A stretch of DNA of 64,000 nt. It comes from Oscillospiraceae bacterium (GTDB lineage Bacteria; Bacillota; Clostridia; Oscillospirales; Ruminococcaceae). Positions 62,401-64,000 of this stretch are shown here, piece after piece (within the stretch, counting starts at the first letter, position 1; the number at the start of each line of letters is the position of its first letter). The translations under genes were made by a program, and so were the position numbers. Where the stretch lies: assembly GCA_017559185.1 (NCBI GenBank), contig JAFYSU010000027.1, positions 26,336 to 90,335 on the forward strand. The letters run 5' to 3'. Under the pieces are notes generated by a model. It did no database searches. It was not told where the DNA came from and saw nothing but the letters and a program-made list of their open reading frames with translations.

Positions 62401-64000
62401 ATATTCGTCTTCAGCCTGAGCGCTTGTTACGCGGTAGCTGTATGTTGCAGGACGCCAACTGTCGTAATCTTCAACAACGGCAAGGTAAGCTTTGGCACGG
62501 CCGTTTTTGTCGGTAATAACGGTGTCGGACTCAAATACTGCATTGCTGTCGCCCCATGTTTCAGTTGTGTTAAGCGTAAAGTTTGAAGCAGGAGTACCGT
62601 CGTAGGAGGTTACCTCGATTTCTATTTCCATTTTATCGGAGTCTTTGAAACGATATACAGGCTTGTCGGAAACGGTTATGCTGTACGGTGGTTTGGAATA
62701 ATCCTGAATTGAAAGGAAGGTGCTGTAAAGCTTTTCACTGCCGTTTTTAAGCTCAAGATTTGTACTGTAGGCACGGGGGATGTTGTCGTAGGCTATTTTT
62801 GCGGTAAAGGTACCATTGTCGTCAAGCTTAATATCCTTGGAAAAGCCTGCATCTTCAAGAGTAAGTGTAACGGTGGAAAGCTTTGGTGTGTTTTTGTAGC
62901 GTGGCTGCACAATACCAAAAACATTTATTGTGTCACTGGTACGGTATATTTCGCGGTCGGTGTAAAGGTAGGTTGTGTAGTTGTTATGGGTATTTACGGT
63001 GTTGTTTGTGTATATATGGTTTATGTCAGCATAAAATTCGCTGCCGAATTTTACAGTGAGCAGGCCGGTGGAATAATCGGTTTGATTTTTGGTTGGAAGC
63101 GAAGAATTAAGGTTGAAGATACAAACACCGTCTTCTTTGGTATTTGCACTGCCGAAGATGTCGCCGTCAATGCATACAAAAGCATTGTTAGCGGGTGTGC
63201 CGTTGACGGTGTTGTGAATCCATGCCATAACGCTGCCGCCGCTGTCGGCAGAGCTCATTGTGTAAACCGAAAGGTCGGTAACCTGAAGCAGAACAAAACG
63301 GGAAATATTACTGTTGGGCAGAGTGAATTTTACAGCATACCAGCCTTTGGGGAGTTTTTCGGGGAATGGTATGCCGTATGAATTACGGTAAAAATACTCA
63401 TTGGAATTTATGGCAATTGGGGAGGAGGTAAACGACATTGTTTCCTGCATTGCCGTTGTATCCACGGATATGTAGCGCTCTGAATAAAATTCCTTGGACT
63501 CGGCAAGCTCGTTGAGTTTTTTTACATATTCATCGGAAGTCATACTGTAAACAACAGCTTCAATTTTTGGGTTTTTCTGCAAAATTCCGGTATCTATGAA
63601 AAATGCAGGCATTGGTACTTCGTCAGATAATACATTTACAGTGGACGATACGGACGGATAAAAATCATACTGTCCCATGCTTTCTTCTTCGGTCATTGTA
63701 GTGAAGGTGAACACAATATCTTTATCCAGTTCCATGTTTACAGCCTTTGAAAATGCACGGCTGTCCAGTTTAACTGTGTAGGATACTGCATGTTCAAATT
63801 GTGTTTGAGGAGCTGCAATATAACGAAGTCCTTCGCGGTAAAAGGACATTGGAACTTCAGGCGAGATGGTAAAAGCCTTTTCAAACGCTTCCAAGCTGAG
63901 TTCGGAAGAATTAAATTCGAATTCAATACCGCTGTAAACCGACACTTGCGAAGCATTGTCAGCAGGATAATGCATATCGGATGTTAACGAATCGGTAACT
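59428..64000 (-). CDS. Alpha-2-macroglobulin-like protein, N-terminus outside the window
   Basis: The frame is open to the last base, so at least 1523 residues are encoded and the start (with any signal peptide) is missing. The visible N-terminal part has two Ig-like Big_5/SbsA-type segments (SVYSGIEFEFNSSELS; VSYTVKLDSRAF). Macroglobulin domains follow (YLYTDREIYRTSDTINVFGIVQPR and ADKESYAPGDDAVITAFVTD, in part), then the central block TAFFGTAKTNADGKAVFSFKLPDNITQWRLTSLA (in part) typical of A2M. At the place of the thioester (CxEQ) there is YLLENSRTQRTDSIIAK, so the Cys-Gln bond is absent. The end is a beta-rich domain with YYARCTSPGTYINESAYIV. It is probably exported and held at the surface. 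It may act as a non-thioester protease trap or in wall assembly. Confidence 0.88.
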   Translation of the reverse strand, partial: VTDSLTSDMHYPADNASQVSVYSGIEFEFNSSELSLEAFEKAFTISPEVPMSFYREGLRYIAAPQTQFEHAVSYTVKLDSRAFSKAVNMELDKDIVFTFTTMTEEESMGQYDFYPSVSSTVNVLSDEVPMPAFFIDTGILQKNPKIEAVVYSMTSDEYVKKLNELAESKEFYSERYISVDTTAMQETMSFTSSPIAINSNEYFYRNSYGIPFPEKLPKGWYAVKFTLPNSNISRFVLLQVTDLSVYTMSSADSGGSVMAWIHNTVNGTPANNAFVCIDGDIFGSANTKEDGVCIFNLNSSLPTKNQTDYSTGLLTVKFGSEFYADINHIYTNNTVNTHNNYTTYLYTDREIYRTSDTINVFGIVQPRYKNTPKLSTVTLTLEDAGFSKDIKLDDNGTFTAKIAYDNIPRAYSTNLELKNGSEKLYSTFLSIQDYSKPPYSITVSDKPVYRFKDSDKMEIEIEVTSYDGTPASNFTLNTTETWGDSNAVFESDTVITDKNGRAKAYLAVVEDYDSWRPATYSYRVTSAQAEDEYSYEYTESVMLHRDVMLTGEVVTNKESVSVNVQTNRLIIKNIKDEHDIWNYENLKGEPIRRDVTAELHKEYYEKVEKGQVYDSVTRESVPQYEYIQHDDIVNTFKFETLNGKYTLDSLPLSTKDESYYLILTSRDTQQERIDEKVYLGSWLPYRGFNSNSYSFEAVQQNTPSFNTLYQRYDSNPFNQKNSFADDEAVSFRLMHNNEQVDGSGKLLYMTVQSGLGNYTVTDKTEFEIAYNEKLLPNYILAGAYFDGRTVHSVDDLFMKYDYSSHVLNITLSADKESYAPGDDAVITAFVTDYSGKPAKNAQVLLSSADEAVFTLAEQDVDLPAILNRPVYYPMLIKYSSQDNNPETAGGKGGGSTGAAREFFADTAFFGTAKTNADGKAVFSFKLPDNITQWRLTSLALSDKNSGSTKNSARSTLPYFVQPIVSRELLEGDTFTVGLRSRGTQIDPESIAEYKVVISDDNEFKKTLSGKAAADEYTFVDISGLNAGDYYAEISGKCGAYSDSVKLPFSVVPSGIELSLSKNFDIESGELSVNASRYPVAVSVYNKNAQLYYDAVSYLLENSRTQRTDSIIAKLYLSELFPETGKASDELNTALRERAPYGIYRAFPNGEFDAKLTAKALLAAPDICKPPASIDYLEFDMPNSEALLLAAAIQGNDVCSKSEKLLENSSLSFDAKINLICTLKICGEDKAAVEQYNKLVKPFIKEITGISGDTALYVDLKDESGSFLKNTAAALTAAALLDLNESDGLLRYLLYTESNSDIYPLEVMMYLQNADYNNSKENKFSYTLNGKTVEQTIKGNERSTLKLTKEQLDSCKFTADSNELTVQIFYQGAPDGNCDPSLKKIGLVKTITPVDGKFKAGSLVKITIVPDFSGVTTSIGTTELIVEDYLPSGMRFEEHISSENQPRGIYSDLENHGWNLALRQGQRVTFNIYNADIEGGISPITYYARCTSPGTYINESAYIVNTNGSIWGCSPRSEITITEK

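Overview
The window looks like chromosomal DNA of an anaerobic, endospore-forming member of the Clostridia, most likely an Oscillospirales/Ruminococcaceae-type gut organism. The clues are Firmicutes-style genes with strong AGGAGG ribosome-binding sites, spore-linked genes (a CwlJ-like cortex hydrolase beside a GerQ-like coat protein, and a PdaB-like deacetylase), a minimal two-gene Fe-S assembly system of the kind found in strict anaerobes, and the gene order SRP RNA-dnaX-ybaB-recR. The taxon is an inference. I see no rRNA genes, canonical tRNA genes, insertion sequences, prophage or CRISPR array.

Layout, left to right. 1-3024: tail of a division/cell-wall cluster (murA end, ftsQ/divIB, ftsZ). 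3118-8675: an aminotransferase, an unexplained structured element with tRNA-like ends, pheA, SRP RNA, dnaX, ybaB, recR. 9126-15152: a 2008-residue surface protein with acidic tandem repeats, about eleven beta-type repeats, a Gly-Asp-Thr-Pro linker and a C-terminal membrane anchor. 15260-20246: threonine aldolase, an Spx/ArsC-like protein, a DUF1540 microprotein, then the gerQ-like, cwlJ-like and amidase genes. 20640-27077: a DEAD-box helicase with a structured 5' end, then a divergent four-gene island (SDR and Crp/Fnr regulator facing an FMN/FAD flavoprotein and a second SDR) with a perfect GTGA-N6-TCAC palindrome between. 27136-29139: sppA and pdaB-like. 29151-32998: FMN riboswitch and ribD-ribE-ribBA-ribH.

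33165-42672: a membrane-anchored unknown, an Fe(III)-type ABC importer, mgtC, a HAD phosphatase, a RlmA-type methyltransferase and a large FAD protein. 42742-46263: a DUF805 protein, an odd gene-free stretch, then a metal-efflux operon (ArsR repressor with its operator, free HMA chaperone, P1B ATPase) and a 30-residue membrane microprotein. 46374-50525: MATE transporter, rfbA and a DUF885 lipoprotein. 50810-52620: sufC-sufB minimal Fe-S system. 52704-59363: orphan substrate-binding lipoprotein, prfC, TetR regulator facing a metallophosphoesterase, and gdhA. 59428-64000: an alpha-2-macroglobulin-like protein that runs off the window.

Most operons are short and closed by strong intrinsic terminators, many of which serve convergent genes. 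The two places most likely to hold something undescribed are the structured element at 4308-4591 and the divergent flavoprotein/SDR island at 22607-27077. All calls come from reading the sequence; no search or folding program was run.
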